Source of the DNA: Chromera velia
Lineage: Eukaryota; Sar; Chromeraceae
DNA: 64,000 nucleotides
Direction: 5' to 3'
NCBI GenBank assembly: GCA_018398765.1
Contig: JAHBMJ010002097.1
Span: forward strand, 8,216 to 72,215
In this document: one piece after another, positions 37,401 to 49,600 of the stretch
Numbering within the stretch: position 1 is the stretch's first letter
Layout: each line of letters opens with the position of its first letter
Position numbers and translations under genes: made by a program
Notes under the pieces: model-generated
Databases searched by the model: none
What the model saw: the letters and a program-made list of their open reading frames with translations, nothing else
Told to the model about the DNA's origin: nothing

Positions 37401-40400
37401 CCACGTGAAGAGCCATCCTGCCCTTTTCATCTCCTGAATTTGCATCTGCGCCCTGACCGAGAAGAAACTTCACCATCTCTTCATCCGACTGGGCACACGC
37501 CCCATGAAGCGCAGTTCTGCCAATCTGCATGCATTATCATGCAGAAATTGAGTCAGCGGCACAGGGCTGCAATATCGAGGGGGAAAAAACGAAACCGACT
37601 TGCACGGTGTACAAAAAGGCAGAAGCGATCTCTGAAAGTCGAAATCCATCCTGTTCGAATAAAAGCGATTGCTGCTGAAGCGTAAGAGACAGTCTTTGTC
37701 GTTTATCCACGCGTGGCCATTGAGTGCATGACTGACGTACACACTGACGTTGAGTGCTTCCTTCTTGCTTGACACCTCTTCGCTCTTTGCACCGAGAAAT
37801 TCGATGATCTCAGCTCTGCCCTCTTGCACATCGCTTTCGCTGACGGTGGACATCAAGCAGCTGGCAAGAAACGAGGGGTGAGAGTTCAGAGTGTTTGCAG
37901 GAAACTTTTCCAACACACGCTCTAGAATCACCAAGTGATGTCCTGCTGTATAGCAGAAAGGCCTCGATCCTCGGTTGTCCACAGCGTCCAGCACAACTTC
38001 GTGCCTGAGAATTTTCGCAACCCTGTGGTCTTCATTGCCACGCTCAGCTGCCAAATGAAGAGCCGTCGTGCCTGTCTGCACATACGCAGAAAGTTGGTGG
38101 GGTTAGTGTTCAAACCGATTAAAAAAATGGAGCCAACAAACATGTGAATACATAACGAACCAGGGGACTAAGTTCGGCTAAAAAATTAAACAGAGCACGG
38201 TATACTGCAACACTGATACTGAAATCACTGAAAGAAGCAAAACATGGAACCAAGATGCCGTATCTGACAACGAGATCAGACAATGCCGGAGTCGAATACA
38301 CCAACAGCGTGCGTTGGTTCGCGATGCTGTTATGTATTGCTCTTCAGACACTTACCATGCTTTTTGCGTCTACATCTACTCCCTTGGAAAGCAGCACTTT
38401 GACCATCTCCATGGATCCTCCGGCAGCTGCCCAATAGAGGCTGCGGGCTAAGACGTGTGATAAGCGCTGCAGCAAAAAGTAAGCACATGCATGCATGTGC
38501 TCACGGTATTTGAAAATTCGCTTCGGTTTAACTCCATATTTCTGAATTCAAACTTGTTTTTCATGAGCCTTTCCCCGGAAATTCTGATCAAATTAAGTGC
38601 ATGACGAATTTGATGCATGTCAATACGAAATGCAGCAATGGAAACGACTATGAAAGACTTTATGAGCGATTTGTACTCTCGAGCTTTTGTCTTCAATTGT
38701 TTTGGCACTGATTAGTCTGCCCATACGAGTTGCACTGGGGTAAACACACTTGATTACTCCACACGCTCGCCCTTTCGTGCAATTCAAGAATACAGGGATG
38801 TCGATTGAGCAAAAGGAGGGGACAATGAATGCGTTTCTTCAGCGCAAAGAGTTGTACAACTCACCTTAGGCACACAGTCGATGAGGAATGCCGTAACTTG
38901 TTCATGGCCTCTGCCAAGCGCAACATCAAGAGCTGACTCGCCCATCTGCACCAACAAGTGATACATATGACAATCTGACCTCGCACGTACAGCGTCTGCC
39001 TGTCGCTTACAACGGTTCACAATTGCGACAACAGTTGAAAGGCACTCCTGCTCACTGCTCTGTATATACATGAGTGCAAATTGCAGTAACCGACCGTGTT
39101 GAGGACCCCAAGAAGACCGGGGCATTCAAAAAGAAGCCGTTCGGCAACGTCCTTCTGACCCCCACGCGATGCCCAGTGGAGTGCCGTCGACTCGAACTGC
39201 ACGACTTGATGCATCATGTGTTCATTGTGGAACATAGACCTATTTCGTGCTCGCAGTCCATCTATATCTCTACTTCAATTCACATAACACAGGACACCTG
39301 CTTGCCCTCAGTCTGCTGTGGATTCCACTACCTACCCAAACGATAAGTTCCAATGTGTTTACACCGGTTTCGATGACGCGCAAACAAAGCCATGAGATGT
39401 CATTGTTGTGAGAGACTTCAGCACGATATTGACGGAACTGGAGAGTCGACTACTGCACGACTGGGAAAAGAAAAGTCTCAAACTAAACGCGCGCCGCTGT
39501 TTCATCAGCCATTTGCTCGACTGACCATGTTCTTTGTCATTGGATCTGCATTTTGCTTCAGCAAAACCTTGACGACATCACTGTGCCCAGCCTCGGAAGC
39601 CCAGTGCAGAGGTGATCCCTGTGGGAAGAGAAATGCAAAAGTGAGAAGTGAATAAAAACATGCACATGAGCTTACTTGCGATCATTCCGCCACAATGGAG
39701 AAAGGGTAGGATGACTTGGCCAGAGTTTGACATAACGACATATATGCAGAAAGCAAAGGAGTGTAACAATGTACCATATCCATCGCATCACTTTCAACAC
39801 GTCGTTGTGGATCGGGAAAAAAAGTGCGAGAAATGCCAAGATCGAATTGGCTGCGCTGCACTAGGATCGAATTAAGCAACTGTGTGCTGCAGGAGCTATG
39901 ACTGACATCTTGACAGTCTTCTGGAGTCACCGTCACGCCTTTGGATACCAGCAGCTCCACCAGCCTCCTCTGGCCCACGGCAGACGCCACAAGAAGTGAC
40001 TCCTCCATCTCCCTGCGGTGAACAGGAATCAGTGAATGAGAAAAAGACATGTTTCGCAACGACTTTCGATTTTCGCGGGGATAAGAACAAGCAATGCTAT
40101 CTGGACTGCATGAACTCTATTGAACTTCATCGAAAAAAAAACCACTCACCTGACGTCTGATAAGTCCTCGATTCCTAAAATGAGTTTGCAGAACGGACGA
40201 GCTGCTTTCTCTATGGAAAGGGCGAAAGGTGAGCTCAGGTTTCCGTCAGTTTCACGGTCGACCTGCACACATTTTGAAAGTGTATCCACCGATGCATTCT
40301 AAGTCACTGACGAGCAAGCAGGAGGATCGGGCAAGTGGTAATCTAGTGAGGTGATCTGCTGTTCTCGTCTTGTTCTAGAACGCTGATGGACAAACGGAGA

Positions 40401-43400
40401 GAGAGCAAAGAGACTTCAAGAGAAAAAAGTTCCAAGCCTGCCTGTACACAAGAGCACCCCCGCACAAACACAGAGTCACCAAGACACTGTGTGCGCTGAA
40501 GGGAACTTCAAGGGGGGGGGGGAGGTGGAGGGAGGGAGGGAGGGCAAGGGAGGTAGAGAGGGGAAAAAGAAAGATCGACAAACTGAATTTTGAATGACGC
40601 AACAAAACGTCTTCATAGACAAGCTGCAGTACTACGCGCGAAACTGATCTGTTCTACCCACGTGTTGAAGAACTGAACCGCATGGCATTCCTGCAACGTA
40701 CGTTTCTCTCACCCCTCTTTTTGAATTTCTGCTGGGCTTCGGCTGCGGCGAAATAGTGCGAGAGCACAGCCGAGAGGTGCGAAGAGATTTCCTTGGGCCT
40801 CTGATCGAGACGACTTTGTCTCTCCATAACGCCCCCCATCCTCAGAATCTCCCATTGACCCATTAGCATGTCTTCTTCATCTCGAATTGCTGAAAGAGCT
40901 GCGGAGTAAGCTTTGGCATGCCCTTCTTGCTGACTCTTCCCCTGCAACGCCAATTCACGAACGACCCGGTGAACCACCAGCTCGGTAGCTTCTGTGGCAA
41001 TGCAGGTGGAAGTTTCTTGCTCTCGGGATCTGTCTGGCATCAATCGACTGTTGGAAGTCACCAGCGAGTAGAGCTCCAACAGATTAATGGCACTCCGGAC
41101 CTCTTCGAAGAGAGATTCCCAGCTGGAAATCCTTCGTCGAGCAAATTCGCTAGCCGACACCGCTTGTCCCCCCCACGCCCAATATTTCACTCGGGACACA
41201 ACACCCGTCACCCACCCACCCATTTGCCCCCCAACTTGTTTTCCGTCTCTCCCCCTACTTTTCCTCACGAGTGCAGTTGCTGCTCTCTTAAGCAGCCTTC
41301 TTAAGAACCCCCCCGAATCAAAACATGCAGCGGCCCGCAAAAGTTGCACACCTAGGGTCCCATGTTTGTCCTCACGTTGCATGCGGTCAAGGGTCAGCTG
41401 AAGCGTTGCCCTCACAGACAGCTCGTACCTGTCGGGCCCGATTCCCTTCTGAAGAACCTCCTCTTCCCTCTGTTCTATGCGACTGTAGTTGGTATCACAC
41501 ATCTCAATGTACTCCGCAATTGAGCAGCTGCGGTTGTAAGAAAGATATGCGCCCGCCTGCAGAGTACGCATTCAACTTAATTGGGGTGTGCGAGCTAGTC
41601 GGTCAGCAAACGAATCGCTCTGCTAGGTTGATTATCAGATCGCTTCAAAGATTGACTCGAAAGCACTTAATTCAACTCTTACTTTTCATCTCACAAGTCC
41701 CCTCCTCCCCGCAAGCAAATTGCTGGTACCCAGAATCCATTGAAACAGAAATCCGGCTGTAGATCATTCTGCTTCTTTCTTTCAAAAAGGGAGCGCGAGT
41801 ACTTTTGGATGCCATCAATGACCATGATTACAGAAACCACAACGTTTTCTATTCATATTTTTTTGACTCCTGACACCCTCACCTGCACAATGGTGAGGGG
41901 ATAGCCCCCCAACAAAGCGAGGAGCTTTTCGAGAGGAGAGTCCTGTGCGTCCCCCAAATTCTTGTTCGTGTCCCCATGGTCTTCCCTCCAGGCACCTGAA
42001 TTCTCTGCAGCAGCCGTGCATGGATGTGTGCACGCATGCGCATTGGTGAACGAGAGCCTCATTCACGCTTTTGTGTTGCGCTAGTACCGAGAGATTCCAT
42101 CCCACGCACGGGAAACCCTGGTGGAAAAACAAAGTTGCGACACCAATCAAACAGGCAACAAGTCCATGCAGGAAGAAGATCAACTCTTTCAAGACAGGTG
42201 CATGAAGTCGGAAATGCGAAACTCCTTGTCAGTCAAAGCGAGAGCGCTAACAATAAAATGAACCCAGCTTACCTGTTTCGATTGGTGGGAGCAGGCATGA
42301 CAGCAGCTGCCTGGCATCTTCCTTCTGCAGTCCTCCCAATTCCAACAGCTCCGGGTGAACGCCTATTCGCTCCCTTGCAGTGATGAGAACGTGCCCTTTC
42401 GAGCTTCCCTGTATGTTTGGAATGAAAGGGCCAAGCTTTTTCCGATCCTCGACATTGTCAAATACCAGCAGCCACCTCTTCCTGCTCGATAGAAATCCCC
42501 CAACGCCCACCAACAACTCTGCCAAGTCACTTTGCACACTGACTCTCCGTCGGAGTAGTCCGTCCGCATCAAACTGTTCTGCTACTTGTCGGTACTGAGC
42601 TTCCATGTCACCCGCCGCATCCAGCCACAGGAGAACGTCATAAAATCCCTTCTCGCTCGTCTGGTGCAGAAATTCCTTTGCCGTCTGGGTTTTCCCCATG
42701 CCCCCAAGCCCAACGACCAGAGCCGTTGATATGCAACCCTGCTTTTCGCGCGAGAATAGCATCTCCTCAATTTTCTCCCGCTCTTCCTTCCGACCCTGGA
42801 AGCTTCCATTTCTTTGGAGGGCATTCCCTGAGAACACGGGTGCTCTTCGGGCCCTCGGATTAGGATATGCGTAGAGCCGTGCATGGCCCCGAAAGCACAC
42901 AAACACTTCCCCCATCGAGTCTTCCGAAACTTTGATGGTGAGGCAGTCTCTCACACGCTCGGAGAACTCAAATGCTGCTGCATGCCCCGTGCCATTACCT
43001 GCACCGGGGATTGGAGCCGTGCTCTCGGCAGAACTCTCTCCGGACTGCAGCTTGACTGTGCTTTCGCGGATGCGGCCACATTTCTTTCCGTCGATCACCC
43101 ACGCACCGTCAAGACCTACATGCTGGTTGATGAACCTTTCTCCATCTTCGTCAGGCGACCCGTCCTCTTTCAAGACAAATTTATGCCTGCCCTCCAGCAG
43201 ATAGGTCATGTCTCCATCATCTAGACGCTTCATCTCTTTCAGAATTTCGTCTACACGCCCAATAACATAGATTCTTGCGTAGTACTTGGACTCCTTGCCT
43301 GTACAAGCTAATCGTGAGGCGATGCGCAGCACATTGCGGTAGACAGCCAAATCTAGAAAGTCTTCTTTTTCCAACTCTCTCGCAAAGGGAATGCCTTCAT

Positions 43401-43434
43401 TGCCCAGGCTGTCATCTGTCGAAGTGTTCTCCAT
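33672..43434 (-). CDS. NLR-like NB-ARC NTPase with ankyrin repeats and C-terminal membrane helix
   Basis: The 5' exon (to 42273) has an uncharacterised region of about 200 residues and then an NB-ARC (STAND) core: P-loop GLGGMGKTQTAKEF, Walker B RWLLVFDNVED, sensor GHVLITARER. The GxP-like motif LLGGYPLTIVQ is on exon 42004-41883 and AGAYLSYNRSCSIAEY opens exon 41556-40702. Exons 40262-40150, 40012-39907, 39618-39526, 39196-39095, 38945-38875, 38466-38356, 38075-37749, 37524-37207, 37020-36763, 36513-36109, 35834-35625, 35443-35164, 34905-34600 and 34118-33672 then encode ankyrin repeats (TALHVACGRGDKAIVELLL). The last exon ends in one helix (FCQMLAFAVLVVGGLILLW) and a 30-residue tail. NB-ARC proteins oligomerise on ligand sensing and ankyrins bind partners; membrane-linked sensing is inferred. 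The first in-frame ATG is at 43434, but a CTTGCAAG acceptor-like site near 43577 allows an earlier exon. Exon 35443-35164 shows a one-base frame break at an A5G5 run. Confidence 0.85.
34254..34485. repeat. CAGA, CA and TA microsatellites in the last intron of the NLR-like gene
   Basis: Two CAGA blocks flank a short TTTCTTCTTC stretch and are followed by CA and then TA repeats. On the coding strand this is TCTG/TGTC and lies just upstream of the acceptor at 34118. Confidence 0.9.
34600..34905 (-). repeat. ankyrin exon copy A (recent duplication)
   Basis: This whole exon matches the 3' three-quarters of the exon 36513-36109 with about five differences in 300 bp, including the same exon end before a GTGAGTC donor. 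It encodes three ankyrin repeats (KTALHVACGRGDKAIVELLL to VNLQTNPD). Intron sequence beyond the donor does not match, so the copied tract is essentially the coding part. Confidence 0.9.
36109..36414 (-). repeat. ankyrin exon copy B
   Basis: Partner of the copy at 34600-34905. In this exon it is preceded by one further ankyrin repeat (STALRVACSYANQEMVEFLL). The near identity points to recent exon duplication or gene conversion within the array. Confidence 0.9.
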
Positions 43435-43731
43435 TTCTGTGTATATATGTCCAAACTGAAGTTCTTTCTGGATACGGACGTGTGCAGCGTCAAAAACGCG
43501 CCTACGTATATACTCATCGAGGTTACTGCGAAGTTTATGACCGAGAGAGGCTCTCACCAAGTCTTCACATGCTTGCAAGAGAGCCTCTCACAACTAATTT
43601 GGGAGTCTGAGAACATAGCAGGGACAAGTATATACATAAAAAGTTCCAAGGAACATTTCAAGGTCAGGCGATATCGGATATCATGCGTGCGCTCCAAAAA
43701 TTGATCCAATGACACAAGATGAAAGGACACT

Positions 43732-44211
43732 TTAGCTTTGTGCACGCCCTCTCTCCATTCTTCTCTCAGCGATTTCTCCTTCTCCCTCCCTCAGCTGTCT
43801 TCCTGCTTCCATTGCTTCTAGGATGGTCTTGTATTCTTCTTTTCTTCTTTCCGTTCCTCCCTTTCTTTTTGTGGTCACTCCGTGTCTCTGTGCCAGCACT
43901 GTTTCATCTAACGAGCTTCCAAGTGCGTACTTTCCTGGGCTTTCCTTGAACACTCTTCTTCTGAACGCCGCCCTCCCCAGAAACTCATTCACCGCACTAT
44001 GCCCTTCGTTCATCAAGAATTTGAATAGAGCCTCAGTGTGCAGTCTTCCTCTTTGTCCTTCTCTTTTCTCTCTGCAAACTTCTCTTGCTCTCTTTTCTCT
44101 TCCCTCGTTCCAGTCTGCTCCTAATGTTCTATACATGTGCGCTCTTTCTCTATCATAAATCGGACACTCAGTCAGCATATGGATCTCGTCCTCCAACACC
44201 TCTGTTTCCAT
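43732..44211 (-). mobile_element. LINE 3'-terminal coding fragment
   Basis: An open frame of 159 codons starts with EDEIHMLTECPIYDRERAHM, the C-terminal His/Cys block found after the reverse transcriptase in many LINEs (form ExxHFLxxCPxYxxxR), followed by a charged tail. No RT domain remains. It is the same type of block as at the end of the LINE at 19017-20594, but the two are not close copies. It lies about 150-300 bp upstream of the NLR-like gene, in the same orientation. Confidence 0.7.
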
Positions 44212-45302
44212 CCATCCATTAGCCTACTAATTATACGCTACTATAGCCTATTGTACTACTGCTGCCGCCTACTACCATATAACTATTACATTGTCACACA
44301 ATGCGTTCACAATGGTATATATTGCCGCATTGTGTATGCATTAGATCGATAAGAATTAAAGAGAAAGGGGAAAACTTAGAAGGCTGTAAGGGGACACAAG
44401 CTTCGAAGTTCGAACGTAAAACATAATAAATTTTTCCATCCGTAATTCCATCTTCACAAACAAAACCATCTCTCTGGCTATCACTGACAATTGATTATAA
44501 GTCATGTAAGGGAAATCATGTTTGAATCCTACTATCCTAAACCATCGACTTCTTGGTCTTCTCATCCAGCAGGCCATTGAACTTCCTTTAATTCTACTGC
44601 GTCACTCAGCGAGAGACCGAAGGTGATCTTGACCATGACAAGATCAGGACAATGGCAAACCCTCAGGCTAGCCCTAGGGCAAACCGCATAGTAAATCAAC
44701 AACGTCTGTCACTCTGCCTACTATTCATGATGAACGCGCTTGGCGCTCCTATGTGAAGGCTTGCTCGTCTGTGGTCCCAATCTAGGGTCCCAATAGTATC
44801 GGCGATTCCGTGTTTCGTCAGTTGAGCTTTCATGCAGTTCCCCGGCCGCCATCGATGTGGCTTGGTTGTAGTTGTTGATGGGGTGTTGGGGGACTGTCTG
44901 CAAGTCGTTTCCCCTTCCCTCCCATGATCTTGTCAAGCAACTCGCTGAACCTGCCTTGAAATCACCTGCCCCCGAAAGAGCATTGAATTTTCCTCCTACT
45001 GTTTTGACTGAAGGGTTGGTTGTCCGTGACCGTCGTTTTGGTGTCAGACATTGCACATTTATTGCATGGAGCTTTGGCGTACTCTGAGTTCATGCAATTC
45101 TTTGGAGGGCTGGTTTTGCTCGTACACGCGGACCAGCACTCAGTCGCACATCACGTGCACTTCTCAACGCTTCTCAAAAAAGAAGATCGAAGGCAGCAGG
45201 GAAGTTTATCCCAAACACCCTCCCAAAAGGAGTCTGTCAGACACAAAGAAGACGACGCGAAAAAAGAACGCCCCAAAGGATGCCCCCCAGTGGATTGATA
45301 GA
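44212..45302. other. intergenic stretch, no supported gene
   Basis: Open frames of 70-110 codons exist on both strands (for example 44721-45056 minus), but none has recognisable motifs. 44220-44360 is AT-rich. It could include decayed transposon sequence. Confidence 0.5.
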
Positions 45303-45752
45303 TCAGATCTCGACAGCCTCCTCTGTACTGCGAGAGGGGGCCATGAACTCTTCAGCCTCGCTTTTGGGTCCTGGAAGAATGCACTGCTTGTCCTCAAACT
45401 GGCAGGTCTTCGCTCGGTATCCGCACTCTCGCGAGCCCATCTTGCACTGTGACTCGGTCCCAAAGTCCTTGCAAACAACCGTGGTGGGATTGTGGCAAAC
45501 TTCACCGTCCCAGCAGCATGACATGTCGCAGTCCACGTAGGAGTTCTTGCAGGCCATGCTGCTTGTGAAGTCCGAGCACTTGACCTCGGGCCTCAACAAG
45601 CAGCTGAAAGGAGTGTTATGAGCGCGGCAGCAGTCAAGGCCTTTTTTCACGAAGGCGTTCACGCAGGTGGGTTGGTCGTCAATGCTTTCGCAAGAGTTGC
45701 CGCGTGCAACAGCAATCAAGCTGCAGAAAAGGAGAGCTTGACGGAAAAACAT
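45303..45752 (-). CDS. secreted cysteine-rich protein with three internal repeats
   Basis: A single-exon frame of 149 residues begins with a typical signal peptide (MFFRQALLFCSLIAVARG) and then carries 16 cysteines, an even number compatible with eight disulfides. The mature part shows about three diverged repeats of some 38 residues, each opening C-x-D/S-I/F and with a second Cys some eight residues later: SCESIDDQPTC, KCSDFTSSMAC, VCKDFGTESQC. The first two reach a CC pair about 11-13 residues further on. The last 25 residues are acidic and lack Cys. It is probably exported or placed at the surface. I do not recognise the family. Being intronless it stands out from every neighbour. Possible roles (wall or adhesion component, protease inhibitor, lectin-like) are not distinguished by the sequence. 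Confidence 0.75.
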   Translation of the reverse strand: MFFRQALLFCSLIAVARGNSCESIDDQPTCVNAFVKKGLDCCRAHNTPFSCLLRPEVKCSDFTSSMACKNSYVDCDMSCCWDGEVCHNPTTVVCKDFGTESQCKMGSRECGYRAKTCQFEDKQCILPGPKSEAEEFMAPSRSTEEAVEI

Positions 45753-46606
45753 CTCTCGTTCTTTCTTCTTGCTTTGCTACGAAGTCCTTGTGAAGAGCGA
45801 CAGTTGGACAGTTGGATAAGCATGACCTTTCAACGTATACTGCAACCCTTGTAGTGCACGATCGAGCTATTGTCTATAATTATAAGTGAGTGGCTTCAAT
45901 ATACATGCATGCACATACGTACAGCAATGATATGCACAAATGTATAGCAGCTTTTTTCTCTTTTTTCAGTCTCCTTTTCGCGCGTGCGCCCATTTCAATT
46001 CGCGGGTTTAACTTGTCGCTAAGAATTGCATGGGTTAGTGCCTCGACATGACACAGCTGTGGTTCGGAGGGCAGCTCGAGCATGAAGTTAAGAGGCCCAA
46101 GAAAAAGAACAGAAAAACCGCATAAATTTATTGTTTGACGAGTAAAATAATTAAATTAACCCCTAGCTATCTCGAACCGTGATGACTCTCAGGGTACTGA
46201 GCCCGGTACTCACCCAAGAAGGCTTGGTGTATCTCGTGAATCTCGTGAGAGAACCATCAGTGTCACACAAACATTTCACACTCAGACTGACAAAAATTCT
46301 TCAGACTGAGCATACGGCGAAAGCTGTATATGAATATATGGCCGGTGCTGTTTCCTCTCCTTGCATGTCTTCAAAGGTTCGGCATCCGATCCTGCGGATT
46401 CAGACTTGCATGAGAGCTTTCCACCACTCCGCCTTCTATGCTGGATCAACGTGATCAAAAAATGAACGGAAATCATGCAGAAATAGACACGTAATCCTTT
46501 CAGCTTATCAGAATTGACGTACTGAGCTGAGGCTGGAAGGAAGGAGAGGGGCACGGCGGCGGCGAATGAGAGAGAGAAAAACTGGCAAGCAATCCAGAGA
46601 AAGAAG
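45753..46606. other. divergent intergenic region
   Basis: This 854-bp spacer separates the minus-strand Cys-rich gene from the plus-strand gene at 46607 and should hold both promoters. I see no clear TATA box or repeated motif and no coding frame. Confidence 0.5.
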
Positions 46607-49600
46607 ATGACTCACAATGATGCGCTAAAGTCTGAGCAGCCAGTAGCATCAGGCGAGAAAGAAAGCAAGGTGAAGCCCCCTCATTCTGGTTCCCGAGGAG
46701 CGGAGGGTTCCTCCAGCAGGCTGCTGTGTTGCAACACCCCCGAGTCGGACTCCTACTCAGTACGGGTCGACAAGGTCTGTCCAGCACAAAGGAAACTCTG
46801 CTATAAGTCTTCTTTTCTGACTTTTTGTGTTCAGATTGGGCGCCAGACTGCCCACTCTCTGGATGGAAGTGCAAGACGCAATGAAGAATCTGTCTACTGT
46901 TGTTTTTGTGAAATTTCCTTTGAAGAGATTCATTCTTGTTCCTTTGCCCGGTTGCAGGGTGTGCGTGAGAAGGAGGGCAGTACCAGTATGAGCCTTCGCT
47001 CTGCCAGGACAGAAGAGGGGAGCGCTTCAACGTCTGACGGCTGCCCGAACTCACTGAACTCACGTCTTCCCTCGACCGCTCGCGGACAAGATCTCGTCAG
47101 TTCAACTCTCTTTCTCCTTGCCAGACTTCAAATTCACTTCTCCCCAGTTCCCCGCATGCTTGCATATTTGTACGACCGACTCATATGAGGTGGAAAGGCG
47201 GCTTGGAGAGAAGGCGGGGATCCGTCAAGGCAGGCCGAGTGAAGGGCGTCTCCTTGACAGTGTGGTGAAAGAAAAGAAAGCTGTCGGAGATTCGCACAGA
47301 GAGCAAGGGAAGGCTGGAAGACAGAAAGGGCAGCAGAGTTGTGATTGTAGACTGTCTGACGCTCCACTGACCGATTCCTGTCTTTCACTTGATCTCCTTT
47401 CCGAGGTGCGTAGAAGATTCTGGGGGGAAGATGAGAAAAACGAGGGTGGGTCTGGGTTTACGTGGGGTCAGGAGTCGATCAAAAGACATGAAAGGAAAGG
47501 AAAGGAAAGAGAAGGGCAGTTTCGAACTCTGCGAGGGAAAAGCGCAAATCAAGGTTGAGGCCAGAGAAAGATCATGAAGGAGGAACAGACAGAAAGGCAG
47601 CCATTTATGACCAGAAGGCAAGAGAGAGTGGTTGCAAGGGCGCGGAGGTGGAGGGGGCAGAACGCGAAGAGAGAAAAGGAGAAGGGGGTAGGTATATTTT
47701 CTCGCAAAAAAGTGGACAAGATAGGTGGAACCGAGCAGGCGAAAGAGATCTTTCTTTTCGTTTTTCCATTTTTTTTCTTTTCTTTCCTTCCTTCCTCCCC
47801 CCTTTGTTAGTATAGAAAGCATTTGTGTTACAGTCCGCTCTTGTTAAGCCTCCGGCCTCCCTGGGGCCAGTGCGTGTGTTGGCGCGCTCTCCACAGCTTC
47901 ACAAAGACGGCTGCGTCAGTAGTACATGCCGGGAACTCGCTCCAGATGTATTTCAACGAGTGGGCACTTGTCTGTGTGCACAGGTGTGTGTGAGCATGGA
48001 TGTATATGGATGTATCTCTGGAGACTGTGTTTCCTCCCCGTCGCCTGTCGCCCCCCTTGCAGAACTCTGCGCACGTCTCTGTTGAGGACTTCGCAGACCT
48101 GAAGGGGGCGCATGGAGGGGGAGGGGGGGCAAACGGCAAAACCTCCGCCTCACAGTCAAAATCTTCAGCTGGTGCTGCGGTGCGGGGGCGGGAGGGGGAA
48201 GCGGCCAGCCATCGCAGCTCCTCGGCGGCGCAGCACGAGACAGTCCCTAAGAACCCGAAGAACGAGGCTGCGTTCTCACANGGGGGGGGGGGGACGCAGG
48301 CACACCCTTGCGTGCTCCTGTCCCGCCCTCTGCAGCCTCAGCCACAGCACCAACTCGCCCCGCCCAACCCCGAGCACGTCTTATCGTCCCTCCGCCCCCC
48401 GCCCCCCCACAACCCCTCCTAGACCCCCACGGAGGAGGACACCCGAACATCAACCCCCGAGACGGCGGCAGTGCTTCTGCTGCTGCTGTCCCTCTCCATC
48501 CCCAGCCGAGTTGTTCAGCAGAAGGTCCCAAAGAGACGGACCCCTCGGTTTCGGTCGGAGAGGAGCAGCAGAGCCGTCTCTCTTCACTTCCCCCGAAGTC
48601 GTTGCCTGGAAAGGAGCAGGGTACGGAGAAAGAAGAGACTGAAAGCAAGGAAGATACCAGAGAGGCAACGAATATAAAAGTGAAGCCTGCCGAAGCAGCA
48701 GTGAGGGAGCAGGAGGGAGTGGCAGTAGAAGAAGAGGAGATAGCAAGTGTTGAAGAGGAGGACGACGAAGAGAAGGAGACGGCTGCGTTGTTGAGAGAGA
48801 GAAATCTGGCCATGGCTCTCTTGGGCCGAAAACCCGGGTGCAGGGGTGATGCGGCGTTTGAGGATGGTCTCCTGGAAGAGGAAGAGGAGGAGGGTGAGGA
48901 GGTTGAAGACGAGGAGGGGGACTTGGATGATGAGGATTCGCTTGATGAAGAAGAGGAAGACGAGGAGGATGAGGAAGAGAGTGAGGAGGGGGACGAGTCG
49001 GATTTGTTTGATGAAGAAGAAGATGAAGAAGACGGGGAGCACGTAGAGGAGGAGGAGGAGGACGACGATGGACCCCTACCTCTCGGCCTTCCCAGGCCTC
49101 TTGCGAATCCCAACCTTTCCTCCGCCTTCAGAAGAGGAAGGGGCTCTGGGGGAAGAGGAAAGGGAGGTTTGGGTATGGGTTTGCATTCCCATCATCACCA
49201 CCCTGTTGAGGGGGGTGACGACTTGGAATCGTCCCTTTCTCTTTCTCTCTTTCAGTCCCATGATGCATTTGAGAGTGTGCAATTCGAGGGCGACCTTGGT
49301 TCTGTGATGGACTCAGACCCTCAGACGGTCTGTCTGGGTCTTCGTCTCGACTTGGACACTCTCCGTGACGGTCGGTCGGTCGGTCGCATAGACGAACGCA
49401 CACACACACGAACACGGACACGGAGAAACACGGAGAGACAGACAGACAGAGGGAGAGAGAAGATCGATGTCAAGCAGATAGTCAGGCGGTCGATTTCCGT
49501 CTTTTTTTCTAACAGACATAATGACAGACAGACAGAGTGCTTCGAACGACAGAAAGAGCGTTCCGAGAATAATTCGAATACAATAAGCTGCTCGACCCTC

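Noticed and set aside
44721-45056. 111-codon minus-strand frame as a gene
   Set aside because: No motif, no splice context, and the plus strand is equally open.
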